A stretch of 5,649 bases of DNA from Eubacteriales Family XIII. Incertae Sedis bacterium. Its GTDB lineage: Bacteria; Bacillota; Clostridia; Peptostreptococcales; Anaerovoracaceae. The notes beneath the pieces are model-generated. The model worked only from the letters and a program-made list of their open reading frames with translations, ran no database searches and was not told where the DNA came from. The number at the start of each line of letters is the position of its first letter. The first letter of the stretch is position 1. The stretch covers positions 1 to 5,649 of the forward strand of contig JAISML010000076.1 in NCBI GenBank assembly GCA_031276775.1. The letters are read 5' to 3'. This document shows positions 3,999 through 5,649 of this stretch, in pieces. The position numbers were made by a program, and so were the translations under genes.

Positions 3999-5649
3999 CT
4001 ACATGGGATAAAAAATCTCCAGTACGCACAATTCCTCAAACGCGCGCCCCTCGGTCGGGCGCAAAAGATATTTTTTCGCGTCCGCCGGGACGAAAACCGC
4101 TTCCGCATAATGGATCGTGAGCGGTTTGAACGAAGCGTCGCAGCTTTCGATCACCGCCTCCCCGCCTTCCACGAGCGCCAGAATGATGATATTGTCGTTC
4201 GTTTCAAGATATATCCGGTCGTGGAACCAATATCGGTTGACGGTCATCGGTTCATAGTTGATCGTGGAACTGTCCTCTTTGCGCCAGCCATACCCTCTGC
4301 CCGTCTCAGGTTGCTTGCCGACGAGACGGTCGTACACAAATTCGCCTTGGAATTTTTCCTGAATGCAGTGCTGCCCGTGATCGATGTTGATCGGGCGCGG
4401 CTTCCCGTCCAGATCCACGCGTCCCCAGTCCCAGAGTTTGAATGTCGCAAATGTGAACGCGTCTATCTCGAGCACGACGCCGCCCGCGCCGGAACTGTGT
4501 ACCGTACCGCCGGGAATGAAGACATGATCATGTTTTTTGACGGGCACTTTGTTGACATACAGCGTATCGTCCATCACGCCCGTCTCCTGCGCCTGTTTCA
4601 GCGCTTCCACGAAATCCTCCTTTCGCACGCCCTGCTTCAGACCGAGATACACGCCTGACTGCGGCGTCGCGTCGAAGATGTAATAACTTTCGTGGTGGCC
4701 GTAAGACGAGTTGAACACTTCAAACGCGTAGGCCGCCGTGGGATGCACCTGAAGACTGAGATTTCCGCCGTTCCAAGTGTCGAGGAAATTGACATGCAGG
4801 GGGCATTTGTATCCCCAGAAATAGAATATCTTGTTCCCCAGGCATTCGGTGGGAAACAGCGAAACCAGATCCTGCGCCGGAAAAGCGATGATGCCGTCGC
4901 GAAACCCCAAATTCAGGGATTGAATCTCGAGGAAGCCGGTGATGCCCCAACCGACATTCGGTTGATCTTTGCATACGCCCAGAACTTTTTGCATCCAATC
5001 GCCACCCCACACGGCAGGCAAAAATAAAGGGACGCATTTGAACGGCCGTTTCGTCAACGCCCGGACCTCGGAGCGAAAGACCTCACCGTCAAGCAGAAAC
5101 GGTTGTTCCTCCTTGTCAAAACACATAAACAGATCCATACGTTTGAGCAAATTCCTTTTGTGACGGTTGAGGATGTGCCAGTCCAAAGCGTTGCCCCGTT
5201 TTTCCTTTTGAATGTACTCCAATTCCCGGTTGGCTGCGCCCCAGTTCGCAAGACCCTCGCGCAGACGGCGGCTCACCCCCTCTTTCGTCATGCTTCCGAA
5301 GACGAGGACATCACCTTCCGCGATGAAGGAGGCCGCGACGCCGTAAACAACCGTGAGCCCCTGCGCGTTCCCGATCGCCGCGCGCGCGTCCTCCGTTTTC
5401 CGCGAATCGAAATAGTCCGCGACGTCCGCCACCGCGTATACGCCGTACGTGCGATCCGACGGTACGATGTAACGTTCGAATTTTTCTTCCAAAACAGGGG
5501 GAGGCAGAAGGCATTGGGTTGCGTCCACGATCAAATCCGCATCCATCCCGTCGATCAGGCGCGCGCGCAACGCTTGGAGATCCACGCCGTGATAGCAGTC
5601 GATCACGAGGACGATCTTGCCCTTTTCCGATCGGGCTCCCGCAATCGTC
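3999..5649 (-). CDS. Class I mannose-6-phosphate isomerase homologue, long form (5' end outside the window)
   Basis: The frame is open to the right edge, with no stop between the GTG at 5606 and base 5649, so the gene begins upstream. About 550 residues are visible; numbers here count from the GTG at 5606. Residues about 187-535 form a ManA-type cupin isomerase, which interconverts mannose-6-phosphate and fructose-6-phosphate using zinc. PLFLPAVWGGDW (193-204) is the counterpart of the NYxWG start of ManA. The four metal ligands appear intact: Gln286 and His288 in LQVHP, Glu306 in HESYY, and His370 in GGTVHSSG. WDWGRVDLDGKPRPINIDHG (392-411) probably holds the active-site arginine. The preceding 180-plus residues (YHGVD, DLIVDAT, GLTVVYGVAASFIAEGDVLV) have no counterpart in the 391-residue E. 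coli ManA and look like an alpha/beta domain of unknown role. Large class I isomerases of this kind are known in Bacillota. It is the first visible gene of the sugar module; the true substrate could be another sugar phosphate. Confidence 0.88.
   Translation of the reverse strand, partial: TIAGARSEKGKIVLVIDCYHGVDLQALRARLIDGMDADLIVDATQCLLPPPVLEEKFERYIVPSDRTYGVYAVADVADYFDSRKTEDARAAIGNAQGLTVVYGVAASFIAEGDVLVFGSMTKEGVSRRLREGLANWGAANRELEYIQKEKRGNALDWHILNRHKRNLLKRMDLFMCFDKEEQPFLLDGEVFRSEVRALTKRPFKCVPLFLPAVWGGDWMQKVLGVCKDQPNVGWGITGFLEIQSLNLGFRDGIIAFPAQDLVSLFPTECLGNKIFYFWGYKCPLHVNFLDTWNGGNLSLQVHPTAAYAFEVFNSSYGHHESYYIFDATPQSGVYLGLKQGVRKEDFVEALKQAQETGVMDDTLYVNKVPVKKHDHVFIPGGTVHSSGAGGVVLEIDAFTFATFKLWDWGRVDLDGKPRPINIDHGQHCIQEKFQGEFVYDRLVGKQPETGRGYGWRKEDSSTINYEPMTVNRYWFHDRIYLETNDNIIILALVEGGEAVIESCDASFKPLTIHYAEAVFVPADAKKYLLRPTEGRAFEELCVLEIFYPM

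Noticed and set aside
3160..4658. Long plus-strand frames opposite the dehydrogenase-like and isomerase genes
   Set aside because: Low-complexity Arg/Ser-rich translations with no domain, while the minus-strand frames have clear family motifs.

Overview
The window is a tightly packed, single-direction stretch of a bacterial chromosome. All seven genes lie on the minus strand, so transcription runs from position 5649 towards position 1. The moderately GC-rich sequence, GGAGG-type ribosome sites, HutC-type GntR regulator, bacillar/clostridial-looking TadA and oversized class I phosphomannose isomerase suggest a Gram-positive Bacillota (Clostridia-like) organism. This is inferred from protein character only; no marker gene fixes the taxon. 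There is no tRNA, rRNA, CRISPR array, transposase or other mobile element, and no gene-free stretch over 100 bases.

In transcription order, the first block is a sugar-phosphate module. It holds a long class I mannose-6-phosphate isomerase homologue (5' end outside the window, ends 3999), a mannitol-1-phosphate dehydrogenase-like protein (3977-2823) and a GntR/HutC-family regulator (2766-2041). The regulator has its own strong sigma-A-like promoter, partly inside the end of the dehydrogenase gene, followed directly by a 17-bp imperfect palindrome that fits an autoregulatory operator. Isomerases and dehydrogenases of these families feed hexose or hexitol phosphates into fructose-6-phosphate. 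The dehydrogenase-like protein lacks a histidine normally conserved in its family, so its reaction is uncertain.

The second block is a short GNAT acetyltransferase (2025-1657). It lies 15 bp after the regulator, in the same reading frame, and is probably translated from the same message.

The third block is housekeeping. tadA (tRNA adenosine deaminase) is preceded by a good promoter that overlaps its longest possible start, which argues for a shorter TadA. Then come a membrane-anchored Ig-like-domain protein with a very basic tail, and the first 51 codons of ispE (isoprenoid MEP pathway), which runs off the left edge. The 23-bp and 5-bp gaps here suggest a tadA-(Ig-like)-ispE operon.

The points most worth a second look are the altered active-site motif of the dehydrogenase-like protein, the promoter/operator ahead of the GntR gene, the promoter that redefines the tadA start, and three perfect hairpins placed at or inside genes. 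I do not see a clearly new defence, mobile or RNA system here.
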